NCBI GenBank assembly: GCA_033065855.1
Contig: JAVXUO010001395.1
Coordinates: 371,108-435,107, forward strand
DNA: 64,000 nucleotides
Reading direction: 5' to 3'
DNA from: Escallonia rubra
Lineage: Eukaryota > Streptophyta > Magnoliopsida > Escalloniales > Escalloniaceae
Part shown: piece after piece, positions 11,930 to 24,805 of the stretch
Position numbering within the stretch: the stretch's first letter is position 1
Layout: every line of letters begins with the position of its first letter
Program-made: the position numbers and the translations under genes
Notes under the pieces: generated by a model
Told to the model about the DNA's origin: nothing
The model's input: only the letters and a program-made list of their open reading frames with translations
Databases searched by the model: none

Positions 11930-14090
11930 AAGTGTTTCAACGTCTGAATCGTTGCTCCTCCAATCCTCAATCGGTTTATCTTGCTCGCGGTATTTTGCAT
12001 CAAGATAAATTCTTTCAACATACACATAACTCAATTGACTTGGGGTTAAGACGACTCCTCCTGTCATCCAACACCCTCCTGCTCGCTGAAAATGCCAACT
12101 CTGAAGCAATCGTGGAGGCTTGTACCGGCAGTACATCTCGGGAAATTTGGGATAAAGTTTTATACATTTTTTTATTTTATTTCCAAAAATTTAATATATT
12201 AAAATTAACCTGTTCTTCCATTGAGAAAGTAGAATAATGATTAGTATTGGTATACAAACCAGTCTCATTTAAAGAGAAAAAAGTAGAAAAATCTGCCGAA
12301 TTATAAGTACTTTCCCCTGGTCTTGCTACTAGATGTTCAAAGTCCTTAAGGTATGACGCATAATACGTTTCACCACTCAACATTGAAGCTCGCCTGCGCA
12401 CGTCAGCGGAATTATGATATTGGTTGTACATATCCTCAAATGTCTTACTCACTTTTGTTGTAAGTTTGGTTGTATCTGCATCCGTGTAGCACATTAGCCT
12501 TGATATCTCTTGTATCGAGATGTTCACACCATGCAACTTTAACCTATGATCCAAACAAGTGGTTACAACAAAAATAATAGGCAGTTTCTTCTAATATTTA
12601 TTAAACTTTTTGTCCATCTCTTTTACTATTTCCCGAAAGGGTCCTACATGTCTCATTTTTGTTAATATTGTAGTCATTTTGAGAATTTTTACTACAGCGA
12701 TAGGGGAGGTGGGATAGTACGTACCAAACAATATATTGGTAGACATGTAAAATATTGGTAGACATGTAAAATACTTCCAAAAATTTGGATAGGTGTGTAG
12801 CCATCTGTCATTCTGTGGGAGTTGGCAAGTTTTCTGGGAATGTGATTAGTAGGAAATGCGTATTCACTTCTTTGTATACCAAAACATGTAAAAGTGTATG
12901 ATATGTGGAGTTCCACCTATGGACGACATCTGTAAGTGGTCTCTTACAAGGCAAATTAAATTGAACACATAAAGCTTTAAATTGTTTATGTTCTCGGACC
13001 TGAACTATTAATAAACGCTGTCATACCCCTCATTTTGAGAAAAATATCTCCCGCAGCAGTTAAACCATCTTGAATAATTAAATTAATTATATGACAAACA
13101 CATGGAACATGAAATAATTCACCAGCAAGTGCAGGTTGAAGGCTTTCCTTTAAAGCTGAAGCAGCTTTATTGTTAGTAGCATTATCAAAACTGATACTCA
13201 TAATCTTATTCTTTATTTTAAACGTGGTGCATGCATTAATTATAATAGTAGCAACGTTAATTGCATCATGCGGATAAGGAAAGAGTTCGAAAGCGATGAT
13301 TCTTTTATTCATAGTTCAATCAGAATCAATCTAATGGGCCGTCACACAAGTATAACTAACAAAAGTAAAAGGATATTTTCAAACATTAGAAGTAAGACTA
13401 ACTCTGCCATCAAAATTATCGAAATTATCAATCAAGCGTGCTTTAACAACATTATATTGTTTAAGTGCATCGGATCTAGTTGTGTTTCTATGAACTTTTT
13501 TGTACAAAGGTTGTACGTAAGTGTTTATATATCTAGAGTGCTTAGTATTATCGGCAAAACTAAAAGCTTGTCCATCGTGAATAATAAATTCAGCAAGACC
13601 ATCTCTTTGCTCTCGCTGATTATAAACAAATAACTTACCGTCAAAAGATAACTACGTTTGGCTAGGTTCAACATGGCCTTGTTTCGATGCGCACAGAAGG
13701 TAATGCCTATTAAGATGTCCATTACCACCATCACACGGAAATAATTTAGCACATCACTTATATCGAGCTCTTCGGATGTCGTCCACCATAATATCATCAA
13801 AATGATTCCACACTCAGGTTTTTTTTTTCCTTTTGGACTTCTGGCGGACTACTGGAAGGATTGATCGGCCCTTCTCCATGATGACCGCTTATCGGGTTTA
13901 AATTCTGCCCCAGAGTAGTAGCTTTGCCAACCGAGCTGCGTCCTTGAATATAATGCGGGGTATGTTGTGAGGGCGTATATTCAAGATCTGGAATGTTTTG
14001 GTTGAACTCCCAATTGGCTTGGGTATATATCATACAGCCTGTACTCATTCATGCTGGAACTACATAATCGAATGGTTGTGGTGGTGCTTG
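11930..14090 (-). pseudogene. hAT transposase pseudogene (RICESLEEPER/Ac-like)
   Basis: Read 3' to 5' along the window, the parts are in the right order for a hAT transposase. A Q/P-rich N-terminus and a BED-finger remnant lie at about 13680-14050. A segment resembling 'FVYNQREQRDGLAEFIIHDG' is at about 13560-13650. The RNase H-like core is at 12986-13312 (SISFDNATNNKAASALKESL, FHVPCVCHIINLIIQDGL; the C-x-C-H-x-x-N-L signature is intact). An insertion/helical domain is at 12177-12554. A C-terminal dimerisation domain is at 11935-12140 (ASTIASELAFSASRRVLDDR). The pieces are in different frames with stops between them, so it cannot be active. Ac-type transposases are about 650-800 aa; the summed relic is of that size. 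Confidence 0.8.
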
Positions 14091-14678
14091 GATTCGTGCT
14101 TGTGGTGGTGGTGGTGCTTGTGATGACGATCCACGTTTGCTACGTGACTTCAAAAATCGAGACGCATTTGACGCTAAATTTTTTTTTACCAGAATGAAAA
14201 ATAAAACTAGTAAGAGTAACTAAATACAAAGGAATAAGAGCAGTAAATAATTAAATAATAAATATAATTAAAAATTAGAGAGAGTTAATACTTAATAACA
14301 AATAACAATTGTGGCAAAGCTTGTAGAATTTAGTAAGAATAACTAAATGCAAAGGAATAACAGTAGTAAATAATCAACTAATACTTGTAATTGAAAATTG
14401 GAGAGGGTTAGTAATTAATAAGAAATAACAATGGTAGCAAAGCTTGTAGAAATGTAGAATTTTAGATAAGAGAGAGTGAGAAGATTGGTGTGAAAATATG
14501 AAAGAAAGGATGTGAATTTATAGATTTTTCAAAGTCCACAAAAGATCAAAATGCCCCTTAAAACTAGTCGTTTATAGTTGTTGAGGAGGGTAAAAATGTA
14601 AAAAAGCATAAAAGAGTTGATAGAAATTTGTTGGACGAAAATGCCCCACAAACTAGTTGTTATATAGATGTTGCACGC

Positions 14679-14748
14679 GGGGGGGGGGGGGGGGGGGGGA
14701 TAAAAGTGGAATTTTGCAAATTCGGGGGAATGGGTGGGGGGGGGGGGG
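14679..14748 (+). repeat. Poly-G runs
   Basis: A run of about 21 G residues is followed 37 bases later by GTGGGG and a run of about 13. These are strong G-quadruplex candidates on the plus strand, inside the hAT element, and likely sites of length error in assembly. Confidence 0.85.
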
Positions 14749-15059
14749 AATCTGAAAATTCAAAAGTTAGAGGGCCACGGGCTGGGCGTAAAAGAGGGTC
14801 GGACCCAAGCCAGCCCTAAAACACAGTCGGTTTCGGGCCAGCCTGTTTTTTAGGGCCGACACCGGGCTGGATAATTTTGGAGGCAAAACAGGCTTGGCCC
14901 TAGCCCTGGCCCAAGGCCCTATGGGTTAGCGTCGGCACTGTTCACAAAGAGGGTCAGGCCAGCCCAGAACAATTTAGAGTCGAGTCGGGCTAGCCCGCGG
15001 GCGGCCCAACCCTTTTGACACCTCTAAATTCACATCCAAACCTCATTCACCCATTTAAT

Positions 15060-16090
15060 TCTACAACACCTGTTTGGTAAGCTTTAAGGTATATTTGCCA
15101 AGATATCCTACAGTGCCCTAGGTCTTGGTTCTCATAAGAAAATGAAACTTCCCTTCCCAAAGATCATCAACAATAGCCGGCACTTGTTTCATTTGCGGCA
15201 CCAGGATTTTCAGGTTGTCTTGGATGCAGATGATCATCAACAATAGATGCCACTTGTTTGGCGGGGTTAGAGTAGAAAAACAGCCCAAAATCTTCCTATT
15301 CCACTTTGAATTTAGGTATGAGGCATATTTAGTAATGAGTAATGAATCATGGACTATCCAAAGTACGCTTCCCTAACTTCATCCATTGACACCACATGTG
15401 ATTAATACGGCTATTACCTTTCTGAAAGTTGATCTTTGGGTTCGTATTGCTAATTCTGCCAGCGATTGTTACACTCAAAACTTAGTGAATAGCATCGGAG
15501 GATTCATCGACGAAGTGCTTCGTATAGATCTGGTCACTACTCATAATTAAGTTCAAGGACTACTTCAAGTTTCTGATTGGGGTTGATGTGCAAACGCCAC
15601 TTCTTGCACGTGTATTCTTATACCTGCTCAATCATCAAAGCATATGGCTGGGCTGCTCTTGCAAAAAATTATTTCGTGTCTGCTTCTACTTTAAATGTGG
15701 CTGCATTGGGCACACAATGGAGGACTGCAGCAAGATTGATGAAGAAATTGAGAGGGCCTTCGAAAGCTAAAGTGCCTGTCTCCAAATGAGTTTTGCACAC
15801 CCCACCATGTTTGAGCTGAATCACCTCAAATGTGGTGCCTCTATCTGTATCCTTCCCGACACGGACTTTAACCGTACTTTTCAACTTGAAATGTCGAGAC
15901 CCCATTAGGACCCGAATTACATTATGTATACTCTTCAGTCTCCCCACCAGCCTCCCCCATATATTCACCCGAAGGGAGTTTTAGGTCAGCATCAGAAGGG
16001 CCTATGGAGGATGATCTGATTGTGAAAGAAGTCCTATCCTAAATTTCGACACTTTACACTGATGCACCGACTCCGCATGTAGACCATAAT
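15060..16090 (+). pseudogene. LINE-type ORF1 remnant with CCHC knuckle
   Basis: Plus-strand frames read LWVRIANSASDCYTQNLVNS, then GGFIDEVLRIDLVTTHN (about 15425-15550), then a CFYFKCGCIGHTMEDC-type zinc knuckle (about 15685-15740). This order, a DUF4283-like 'W-V-R-I...L-G-x-x-I-G' domain followed by C-x2-C-x4-H-x4-C, is typical of ORF1 of plant L1-type LINEs. Stops separate the segments and no ORF2 (endonuclease or reverse transcriptase) follows, so it is a 5' fragment. The open frame on the opposite strand (15669-15968) is a shadow. Confidence 0.5.
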
Positions 16091-17072
16091 AGTGCAAGCA
16101 AGGTGTAGTGAACCACCTCGAAAATTTCTTAGACCCGCGAAGGTCTAAAACTCAGAATCACTATCTTATTTTATTAAATAACGAAAAAATAAGAAAAAAC
16201 ACCTAAAAGGCTCTAAAATGCCCAACTAGGCTTGTAATCTAACGAAATAAGAGATCCTGAGTTTGGGACTAAGTTATACAACGGAAAGGTGTTAGGCACC
16301 CTACCCTAACGGTCTCTTTTACGTGTTTATGAATCTTTAGACTTTTAACATGTAACAAATAAGTATGCACATAAATAACCCCCCTAATCTAACTCATAGT
16401 TTTGGTTTGAATTCGACAACATGGGTCAAATAGTCTAGGTATCCGTTCAGACAAATCGGAATCAAAATCACTATAGTTTGACAGACCCTATGGGAGGCGA
16501 CCTAGATTCCGTCTTTGACACGAATACAGGAAAATGAATTTGAAATACTCTTCTCAAAAAGTTTTTTCTTTTTTTGACGGAAATTTGGTCAAGTCTAGAC
16601 ATCTCTAATCTAGACTAAACTAGAAAGCACTATAAAGTTACCTTTAAACGACAATGGCTTAAAAGATTTAAAACCACGTCGAGAGGAATCCACGATGCAA
16701 GTAAATCACCAATATGAAGAGTTTTATATGAAATGTTGCATTTCCCCTTAGTAACGATGCAACAATTCTAGAGAGAAATTATCCAAAAGTTCTAGACATA
16801 ATAGCCTTTTTTAAACTATATATAGCCAAAAGGCTCTTTTTGTAAAGGTCTGAGGCTGGCTGGAATGAGAAGGATAACTTTTGAGTCTGAAATATCTAAT
16901 GGAGTAAAATATTTGATTAAAATCACAAAAAGAACAAAAGTAAATTAATTAGATGTTTTGTCGAGAACCTGTTGGTTCATCCTTACCATACTTTGAGATT
17001 TTTTCTCAAATTTTGGCCAGTTTGTTAAGCGAGTGTTTCTGACTAGTTTGGCAGTGGGAGGTGACATTGATG
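16091..17072. other. Non-coding, unrecognised repeat-like DNA
   Basis: There is no gene. The phrase GGAAAGGTGTTAGGCACCCT (about 16279) is of a kind common in plant LTR sequence, but I cannot define an element. The copia element is inserted at 17078. Confidence 0.4.
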
Positions 17073-17077
17073 GTTAG
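17073..17077. repeat. Target site duplication GTTAG (left)
   Basis: GTTAG directly precedes the TGTTGG of one LTR and recurs at 23214-23218 after the other. This is a 5-bp duplication as expected for Ty1/copia integration. Confidence 0.95.
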
Positions 17078-17943
17078 TGTTGGATAAAAAGGCAGTATGG
17101 AGAAACTGGAGTAAAGATGCCTGAGTCGAATGCGTTGCACTCTTTCCTTAAGACAGTATTTGCTCCCTTATAATCTGCTTAGGGTAGCAGCAAATCTGCC
17201 TCCCAAGATAAAACAGGCGAGACACTATTGATCACAGCAGAATGCAATCAACAGACAGAAATTTGAGAGAGAGCAAGAGAGAAATTCGAAGTGTATTCTA
17301 TGTTCTGACCATCAGCCTATTTATAGACACCAAAGGGTGCCTTGAACAGGTGCAAACAGTTGTGGTAGTTAAGTGACTCTGCAGATGTCACTTAACAGTC
17401 ACAAACTGTAGACACAATATAGAGGTGCAACTTTTGAACGAAAAGGCACCAATTGCAGTTGCCATTTCAAAATAAACTGTTTCAGTTCAAGTTGCAGCTC
17501 ACAAGCTGAATTTGTCGCAAAAGTTAAGGCTGGGCTCGGGGCGAGGGCTCCTAGCGACGATGCGCACGTGCGAAGTGCAAAGTGCGCCTAAAAGCGCCAA
17601 TAGCGCCTTTACGCCGCCGCCCCCGCCGTCGCCGTCGCCGGCGCCGGCGCGCGCGCGTGTGCGGTGCGGTGCACCGCACATGTGCAAGTGCATGGCCATG
17701 CATACCATGTGTTTCTAGAACAATATGGTATGTCACATGGCCATTTAAATACCCTTAACTTTCCCATTTCCCAATCCATGTGGGAACCCACTTCATGATT
17801 ACTTTCAACCTTATTAAATGCCAATGTTTGAGAGTTAATATCTCTCAAACCAATCAATCAATTTGATTGATTCTTTTTGCAACTTATTCCTTGTAGTACA
17901 AACTTTAATAAGGTAATAATCTATTATTGGAAAATTTCCAACA
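17078..17943 (-). repeat. Copia LTR (3' LTR), 866 bp
   Basis: TGTTGG...CCAACA ends. It contains a GC-rich CCGCCG/GCGCGC tract (about 17570-17670). It is longer than its partner by about 90 bp, all within this tract. A TATAAATAGG-type box (minus strand) lies near 17318. Confidence 0.95.
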
Positions 17944-18511
17944 ATTTCCCCCAATTTTCCAAAAATGGATTTTATCACATTCCTAGTTTAGAAATGTACC
18001 TCTCTATCCCTTGGTAGGTCCTACTAAAATAAAGGTGTCTTTCGACTTGAACCTTTACTATAAAGTAGTAAAGTCAATCAGAATTCAAAGTAGCCTTAGC
18101 CTTGAACTAAGAATCCTTGGTGATTGATCAGCACAACTTTGTGTAGAACTTTCCAACCAAATTTCCAAATACCTGCACATTTACAGCCATGTGCTACATC
18201 TTAGGATTTTCATAAGTGCCATAGAGACTAGCTCAAATCTCGTAGAAGCGGCTCCACTTCCCGCACTTATATAGGTAAATCTACTAAGGTGCACTTGTAT
18301 GACTTGCACCCTCCTTTAAGGACATAGATTTATTAAGGGAATAACTCCCACCCTCCTCTTGTTCTCCATACAAGTATGCACTACCTTTAGATGGCATGAA
18401 GATCAAAATCTTCATCTTTTAGTGCATCTTTGGTTATAAATACAACGTGTTTTTCCATTGAACTAGAAGACTAAAGGTTACTCTAGTATCTAGTTGGTTT
18501 CCACGTGTATG

Positions 18512-21500
18512 TTACCTCTCTAATTTCATGAGCTTCAAACCCATCTCCCTGGAAGTCTGCCATATTATATCCCTACCTAGGCCTTTAGTAAAGGGATCTG
18601 CCAAATTTCCTTTGGACTTCACATAACTAATAGTAACAACTCCTTTGCTAAGTTGTTCTCTCACATAGCTATGTCTAAGACTTATATGTCTAGACTTCCC
18701 ATTGTATACCTTACTATATGCTCGCGTTAACGCTGCCTCGTTATCGCAGAATATAGAAATAGCAGGCATTGGCTTAGGCCATAGAGGAATCTCTATCAAC
18801 AGGTCTCTTAGCCATGCTGCCTCCTTAATTGTCATTGCCAAAGCAATAAACTCGGACTCCATGGTCGAATGTGAAATCAAAGTTTGTTTCTTGGAACCCC
18901 AAGAAACAGCACCTCCACCTATGGTAAATATCAAACCACTTGTGGACTTTGTTTCATCTGAGTCCGTGATCCAGTTTGCATCTGTGTACCCTTCCAAAAC
19001 AGCAGGAAACTCTTTATAAGTTAATGCATAGTCCATTGTGCCCTTAAGGTACTTAAGTACTCTAAACACTGCATTCCAATGAACTTGCCCGGGGTTATGA
19101 GTAAATCTACTCAAAACACCAACTGCAAAGGCTATATCTGGCCGGGTACATTGCATGATATACATCAAGCTGCCAATAACACTAGAATACTCTAGCTGAG
19201 AGACACATTTCCCTTCATTTGCCCTCAACTTGATAGAAGGGTCATATGGGGTAGTAACCGGGACACAATTCTCGTGATTAAATTTCTTTAAAGTTTTCTC
19301 AATATAATGAGACTGTGACAAAGAAATAGAATCCGAGTATCTTATTATTTTCATTCCCAATATAACATTGGCTTCCCCCATATCCTTCATATCAAACGAT
19401 GAAGATAGAAATAATTTAGTTTCCAACACAATATCTAAATCAGTACCAAAGATTAACATATCATCCACATACAAACATATTATCACACCACGTCCTTTAT
19501 CAAACTTAGAATAAACGCATTTGTCACATTCATTTATTCTAAATCCATTAGAGAGAACGACTTGATCAAATCGTTCATGCCACTGCTTTGGAGCTTGTTT
19601 TAAACCATACAAAGATTTGATAAGCTTACAAACCTTTGTTTCTTGACCATTTAGTACAAAACCTTCCGGTTGTTCCATGTACACCTCCTCATCTAAAATA
19701 CCATTTAGAAAAGCAGTCTTGACGTCCATTTGGTGTATAACTAGTTTGTTAATTGACGATAACGCAAACAATAATCTTATAGTGCTAAGTCTAGCTACCG
19801 GAGCGTAAGTGTCGAAATAGTCAATTCCTTCCTTTTGTTTAAAACCCTTGGCTACAAGTCTAGCTTTATACTTATCTACGGATCCGTCTGGCTTAAGCTT
19901 TCGCTTAAAGATCCATTTGCAGCCTATTGGTTTAAACCCTAGTGGTAAATCAGTCAATACCCAAGTTTGGTTTGACATTATCGACTCCATTTCATCATTT
20001 ATAGCTTCTTGCCACAAGTCAGAATCTCGAGAAGTTATGGCTTCTCGATATGAAAGAGGGTCGTGTTCTACATTATACATATGAGAGTAATCACCTTCAT
20101 TTCTACTTCCCTCAACTAAAAATTGGTAGAAATCTGGACCATAGGTTTTCTCAATTCTTGCTCTCTTACTTCTTCTTAGTTCACCTCCTTCCCCCATTTC
20201 CGGAGTAGGGTGAACTTGATCCTCATCGACTGTGTTTTCATTTTTCCGATCACTAGAGAAAGAATTCTCAAAAAATTCTGCATCTCTAGATTCCAAAATA
20301 ATATTTTGGCTAACGGATTCCGTTGATTCCACGGTTAAGAATCTATACGCTTTGCTATGTTGAGCATAGCCTATGAAGACACATTCGATTGCCTTTTCCC
20401 CCAATTTGGGTCTTTTTGGATCGGTTAGCCTTACTAACGCCCTACACCCCCACACTTTAAGGTGTCCAAAAGAAGGTTTTCTCTTCTTCCATAACTCATA
20501 GGGTGTGACATTAGATACCTTGTGGGGTATACGATTAAGTATATATGTGGAAGTCATGAGAGCTTCACCACACAAATTCTTAGGCAAATTAGAAGTAAGT
20601 AATAAGGTATTAACCATTTCTTGCAAGGTCCTATTTTTCCTCTCGGCTACACCATTTTGTTGTGGACTATAAGGAGCTGTAACTTGGTGTATGATACCCC
20701 AAGTTTCAAATAGATCATCAAAGGAAATATATTCACCTCCCCTATCCGACCGTAAAATTTTAATCTTACGATCTAGTTGATTCTCTACTTCCGCTTTGTA
20801 AATTTTAAATTTATCCAAAGCTTCATCCTTAGTCCTAAGAAGATACGTGTATGTATAACGTGAACAATCATCTATAAATGTAATGAAGTATCTTTTACCA
20901 CCCCTTGTTAGATTACCTTCCATTTCACACAAGTCCGAATGTACTAATTCTAATAATTGTGTTTTCCTCTCAACCCCTTTAAATGGTTTTCTGGCAATTT
21001 TAGACTTTATGCAAACTGAACATTTCTCTAAACTAGGTGAAGTAATTTGAGGTATTAAACTCAATTTTACCATACTTCTCATGCGTTTATAATTAACATG
21101 ACCTAGTCTAGAGTGCCATAAATTAAAAGGAACAGCAATATAAACAAACTTAGTTTCTTTATTAGCCATAGTAAGCTTGTACAATCCATTGGTTACATAG
21201 CCCTTGCCAACATAGTTCCCTCCCTTAGTCAGAATTACACTATCTGACTCAAACAAAATCTTAAATCCAAACTGATTAAGCATACTAACAGATATAAGAT
21301 TTTTCCTAACATCGGGAACAAAAAGCACATCCTTTAAGGTAAGCGTCTTTCCGGAAGAGAGATAGAGCACCACAGTTCCTTTGCCCATGACCTTAGCCGT
21401 AGAAGAATTTCCCATGCAGAGTTGATATCCCTCCGCAACTGGCTCGAGGTCCTTGAACAGATTTCTGTTTTTAACAATGTGCTTGGTTGCACCGGAGTCA

Positions 21501-22414
21501 ACCCACCACTCTTCATCTTCCCCCATCATGTTGGCTTCGGAAACCACTGCAACGAAGTCCTCGTTGTCAACCATATTGGCATGGTCCTTTTTCTGCCTCT
21601 TAGCCACTCGACAATCCTTCTTGAAGTGGCCAATTTTCCCACACTTCCAACAGGCCTTTTTAGGCTTGTCTTGCCGGTTGGTAGAAACAGAAGCTTGACC
21701 ATCAAGCTTACGCTTAGTGCCACTAGAGGAGCCATGATCTATCACAAGAGCCTTGGAGGACTTGTTGTCTTCCAACTCAAGCCTATCCAAGTTTCGAGAG
21801 TTCTCTTCAACTTGGATATACTTGACCAACTCTTGCATGGTCATGGCATCCTTCTTTTGTTTTAACTCCTTACGACAATCTTTCCAAGCTAACGGTAATT
21901 TAGAAATTATCGTTGACACTTGGAAAGACTCGTCAAGAGAGTGGCCCTCCGAAATAATTAAATTCATAATCATTTGCAGTTCATGAATCTGAGTAATAAC
22001 TGACTTGCTATTTTCCATACGGAAGTCAAACAACTTACTGATTAGGAATTTTTTATTCCCGGCGTCCTCCGTCTTGTACTTGTTGTCGAGATCATCCCAA
22101 AGTTCATTTGCGGTGCTGTTTGCATACTTGATCTCGTACACGTCGTATAAAGTGTCGGACAGCCCTCCCAAAATGTATCCCTTGCAGAAGGTGTCATCCT
22201 CCTCCCACCTTTGCTTTTGCTTCATGGCAGCATGCTTTATTGCTTCGTCTGCAGCTTCATCCACCATAGGCTTTGGAATAGTGAGCACATAGGCAATCTT
22301 CAAAGCAGCAAGAAAGAAGTACATCTTGCTCTTCCATCGCCTGAAGAAAGAGCCATCGAACTTAGCCAGCTTTGAGATGTCGTTGGTGACAGGCATCCTT
22401 GAAGTATTCTCCAT
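18512..22414 (-). CDS. Ty1/copia Gag-Pol polyprotein (fossil or young element ORF)
   Basis: One long frame. The first ATG in good context is at 22414 ([13 protein letters not shown]); an upstream TTG only extends the frame by three codons. Domains in order are: a UBN2/gag-type region (residues about 15-200), a zinc knuckle ([14 protein letters not shown], about 255), a protease active site (DSGATKH, about 306), an integrase with an HxxxH/CxxC finger (LWHSRLGH...CSVC) and the DDE core ([20 protein letters not shown]), a copia reverse transcriptase ([23 protein letters not shown]), and an RNase H with the TMESEF and DNEAA segments. The protein order is PR-INT-RT-RH, the copia order. Length of about 1300 aa is normal for the family. 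The product would assemble particles and copy and integrate the element. It looks whole. Confidence 0.95.
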   Translation of the reverse strand: MENTSRMPVTNDISKLAKFDGSFFRRWKSKMYFFLAALKIAYVLTIPKPMVDEAADEAIKHAAMKQKQRWEEDDTFCKGYILGGLSDTLYDVYEIKYANSTANELWDDLDNKYKTEDAGNKKFLISKLFDFRMENSKSVITQIHELQMIMNLIISEGHSLDESFQVSTIISKLPLAWKDCRKELKQKKDAMTMQELVKYIQVEENSRNLDRLELEDNKSSKALVIDHGSSSGTKRKLDGQASVSTNRQDKPKKACWKCGKIGHFKKDCRVAKRQKKDHANMVDNEDFVAVVSEANMMGEDEEWWVDSGATKHIVKNRNLFKDLEPVAEGYQLCMGNSSTAKVMGKGTVVLYLSSGKTLTLKDVLFVPDVRKNLISVSMLNQFGFKILFESDSVILTKGGNYVGKGYVTNGLYKLTMANKETKFVYIAVPFNLWHSRLGHVNYKRMRSMVKLSLIPQITSPSLEKCSVCIKSKIARKPFKGVERKTQLLELVHSDLCEMEGNLTRGGKRYFITFIDDCSRYTYTYLLRTKDEALDKFKIYKAEVENQLDRKIKILRSDRGGEYISFDDLFETWGIIHQVTAPYSPQQNGVAERKNRTLQEMVNTLLLTSNLPKNLCGEALMTSTYILNRIPHKVSNVTPYELWKKRKPSFGHLKVWGCRALVRLTDPKRPKLGEKAIECVFIGYAQHSKAYRFLTVESTESVSQNIILESRDAEFFENSFSSDRKNENTVDEDQVHPTPEMGEGGELRRSKRARIEKTYGPDFYQFLVEGSRNEGDYSHMYNVEHDPLSYREAITSRDSDLWQEAINDEMESIMSNQTWVLTDLPLGFKPIGCKWIFKRKLKPDGSVDKYKARLVAKGFKQKEGIDYFDTYAPVARLSTIRLLFALSSINKLVIHQMDVKTAFLNGILDEEVYMEQPEGFVLNGQETKVCKLIKSLYGLKQAPKQWHERFDQVVLSNGFRINECDKCVYSKFDKGRGVIICLYVDDMLIFGTDLDIVLETKLFLSSSFDMKDMGEANVILGMKIIRYSDSISLSQSHYIEKTLKKFNHENCVPVTTPYDPSIKLRANEGKCVSQLEYSSVIGSLMYIMQCTRPDIAFAVGVLSRFTHNPGQVHWNAVFRVLKYLKGTMDYALTYKEFPAVLEGYTDANWITDSDETKSTSGLIFTIGGGAVSWGSKKQTLISHSTMESEFIALAMTIKEAAWLRDLLIEIPLWPKPMPAISIFCDNEAALTRAYSKVYNGKSRHISLRHSYVREQLSKGVVTISYVKSKGNLADPFTKGLGRDIIWQTSREMGLKLMKLER

Positions 22415-22439
22415 CGTAGCCAAAATACTGTCTTAAGAT

Positions 22440-23213
22440 TGTTGGAAAAAAAGGCAGTATGGAGAAACTGGAGTAAAGATGCCTGAGTCGAATGCGTTGC
22501 ACTCTTTCCTTAAGACAGTATTTGCTCCCTTATAATCTGCTTAGGGTAGCAGCAAATCTGCCTCCCAAGATAAAACAGGCGAGACACTATTGATCACAGC
22601 AGAATGCAATCAACAGACAGAAATTTGAGAGAGAGCAAGAGAGAAATTCGAAGTGTATTCTATGTTCTGACCATCAGCCTATTTATAGACACCAAAGGGT
22701 GCCTTGAACAGGTGCAAACAGTTGTGGTAGTTAAGTGACTCTGCAGATGTCACTTAACAGTCACAAACTGTAGACACAATATAGAGGTGCAACTTTTGAA
22801 CGAAAAGGCACCAATTGCAGTTGCCATTTCAAAATAAACTGTTTCAGTTCAAGTTGCAGCTCACAAGCTGAATTTGTCGCCTTTACGCCGCCGCCGTCGC
22901 CGTCGCCGTCGCCGGCGCGCGCGCGCGTGTGCGGTGCGGTGCACCGCACATGTGCAAGTGCATGGCCATGCATACCATGTGTTTCTAGAACAATATGGTA
23001 TGTCACATGGCCATTTAAATACCCTTAACTTTCCCATTTCCCAATCCATGTGGGAACCCACTTCATGATTACTTTCAACCTTATTAAATGCCAATGTTTG
23101 AGAGTTAATATCTCTCAAACCAATCAATCAATTTGATTGATTCTTTTTGCAACTTATTCCTTGTAGTACAAACTTTAATAAGGTAATAATCTATTATTGG
23201 AAAATTTCCAACA
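22440..23213 (-). repeat. Copia LTR (5' LTR), 774 bp
   Basis: It is nearly identical to 17078-17943 except in the GC-rich tract, which is shorter here. It is followed by TSD GTTAG (23214-23218). Confidence 0.95.
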
Positions 23214-23326
23214 GTTAGTTGGAATTGGAGGTTGACAATGATGGTAAGAGAGGTGAGTATTATGTGCTGTAGTCTTTGTGGTGTGTCTGGTAGGAAGGGG
23301 TGGTGGTGATTGCGGCTTGACAATAA

Positions 23327-24223
23327 TAGCTTGTTTGCGAGTGTTTTTTAGGAGATGAAAAAAAACAGTTCATTCCCTCCCCTTTCTCTAGTTTGTGAGT
23401 TTTTTCAAGAAGAGAAAAGGGAAGAAGGTTTGGGCCTCTTTTGTCTCTAAATCTTTTTTCCCAAAATTAGGAAGAAACGGAGAGAAAAGAAACTCTCATA
23501 AGTAATATTTAATAATGTCCATATTACCCTTGAGATTATGATGACTAAACTTTTAATGACTTTTAGGTCCTAGTATTTTTTACAAAAACCTATTGTACCA
23601 TTTATTACAAACAGATAGAAGAAGTGGTAGAAGTGGTGACTAGCTTCATCTCCTGCAATCTCAGGTAAGAATCCTGAAAAGCCGAGGGCTTTATTTGGCT
23701 GTCCACCAGATAGGCACAAGCTCATTCTCGAAAAATGATGAGAGGTTCAAATCGTCGCTGATAGAATACTTGGATATTAGAGTTGACTCATGATTGATTG
23801 TTATATTTTTAGTTTGACATTAATTAGATTTAGATGGTCTCATGTTTGTATTCAACAAATGGAGTTGACTAGTTTGTGTGTTTTTTAATTGTGGCATTAA
23901 TCGGTGATGTGAGATTTATCATATTATTATGATATAAACTTTTTGTGATGTCTTTGATGACCAAGTTTTTTCCCCTCTAAATTATGTTATTAATTAGGAT
24001 CATAGTTGTCTCTGTACGAATTAACACATTGTTCTATAAGAGTATATATGTAATGTTGTAACTTTTCTTTTCTTCTGAATTCACGAACAAGGGAAAGTAA
24101 TGATACTTTCATTTCTCTCTTAAACTCACAAACAAGAGAAAGGAAAATTGTACTCCCTTCTCTTCATTTCTCTTCTCTTCTTTTATTTTCTTTTCTCTCA
24201 TTTCAAAACTCGCAAACAAGCTA
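23327..24223. mobile_element. TIR element (hAT-like MITE), about 0.9 kb
   Basis: The left end TAGCTTGTTTGCGAGTG (23327) is matched inverted at the right end (AAAACTCGCAAACAAGCTA, ending about 24223). Internally, related GTTTGTGAG/CTCACAAAC words with GAGAAAAG tracts recur at 23391 and 24120. There is no coding capacity. A TSD could not be defined with certainty, so the superfamily is a guess. Confidence 0.5.
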
Positions 24224-24805
24224 TAAGGGATTGCAGTGATGGTTTGTGGTTGGCGAAGAAAGGCGACGGTGATTGTGGGTTAGCACTAGAGGAAAATTCG
24301 AAGGGCAGTGACAATAAAATTTTAACCTAATTGCTTTCATTATCATTCCATTTTTGCCCTCAAAAAGGCTCACATGAGAGGCACAAAATCAAAATGTGGG
24401 TCTAATTGCTTCAAATTATTAATCTCGGATGTTAAATATCCAAATTGAAAGGTCGGAGTTTTAACTACCAAAATTTTATAAACCTTAAAGCGTTATCTAC
24501 ATTTAGCCTTTAATGAAAGCACAAATACACTTTTTCTATTGTTAACCATACCCACCACCCCAACCCCAAAAAAAAAAAAAAAAAAAACAAAAATGAAAGA
24601 CAAAAAACGGTTATTTCAGGCCAAAATTTTTTAGTACAAAAGAAAGCTGCCTTTCATACCAAGAAGATTTAATCAACTACGCAGCCGTCGCGCGCGAAAA
24701 TAGTATTTCTAGTAAGCTTTTCCTATTTCTACCAAGTTATGTTTTAGATATCTGGTATAAAGTATTACTTTAGCTTGAGCAAACGTAACACCAGCTAAAC
24801 CACCA
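24224..24805. other. Intergenic, poly-A tract
   Basis: AT-rich DNA without a gene. A poly-A run lies at about 24568-24590, and the segment precedes the convergent region of the epimerase gene. Confidence 0.5.

Larger units (their letters stand above)
11583..15026 (-). mobile_element. hAT-superfamily transposon, decayed
   Basis: A hAT transposase relic (separate entry) is flanked by GC-rich subterminal regions full of GGGCC/GGCCC words (11590-11740 and 14765-15015), typical of plant Ac-like elements. Read inward, the right end is TAGAGGTGTCAAAAGGGTTG, matching the usual hAT TAGGGGTGTCAAA terminus. The left end has lost those bases and starts within the GGGC-rich zone. No 8-bp TSD can be shown. 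Poly-G tracts lie at about 14679-14699 and 14736-14748. Confidence 0.7.
17078..23213 (-). mobile_element. Ty1/copia LTR retrotransposon, looks whole, very young
   Basis: Both LTRs (17078-17943 and 22440-23213) run TGTTGG...CCAACA and are flanked by GTTAG. Outside one GC-rich tract where their lengths differ, I see only about one substitution between them over more than 750 bp, so insertion is recent. The element is read on the minus strand: 5' LTR at 22440-23213, short leader, a single Gag-Pol frame (18512-22414), a purine-rich tract (GGAAAATTGGGGGAAAT on the minus strand) next to the 3' LTR at 17944, and the 3' LTR at 17078-17943. It looks whole with no obvious break. Its lineage is Tork- or SIRE-like by general protein resemblance; I cannot settle it. 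Confidence 0.95.

Noticed and set aside
21422-22292. Plus-strand open frames opposite the copia Gag-Pol
   Set aside because: Antisense shadows of the long minus-strand coding frame.
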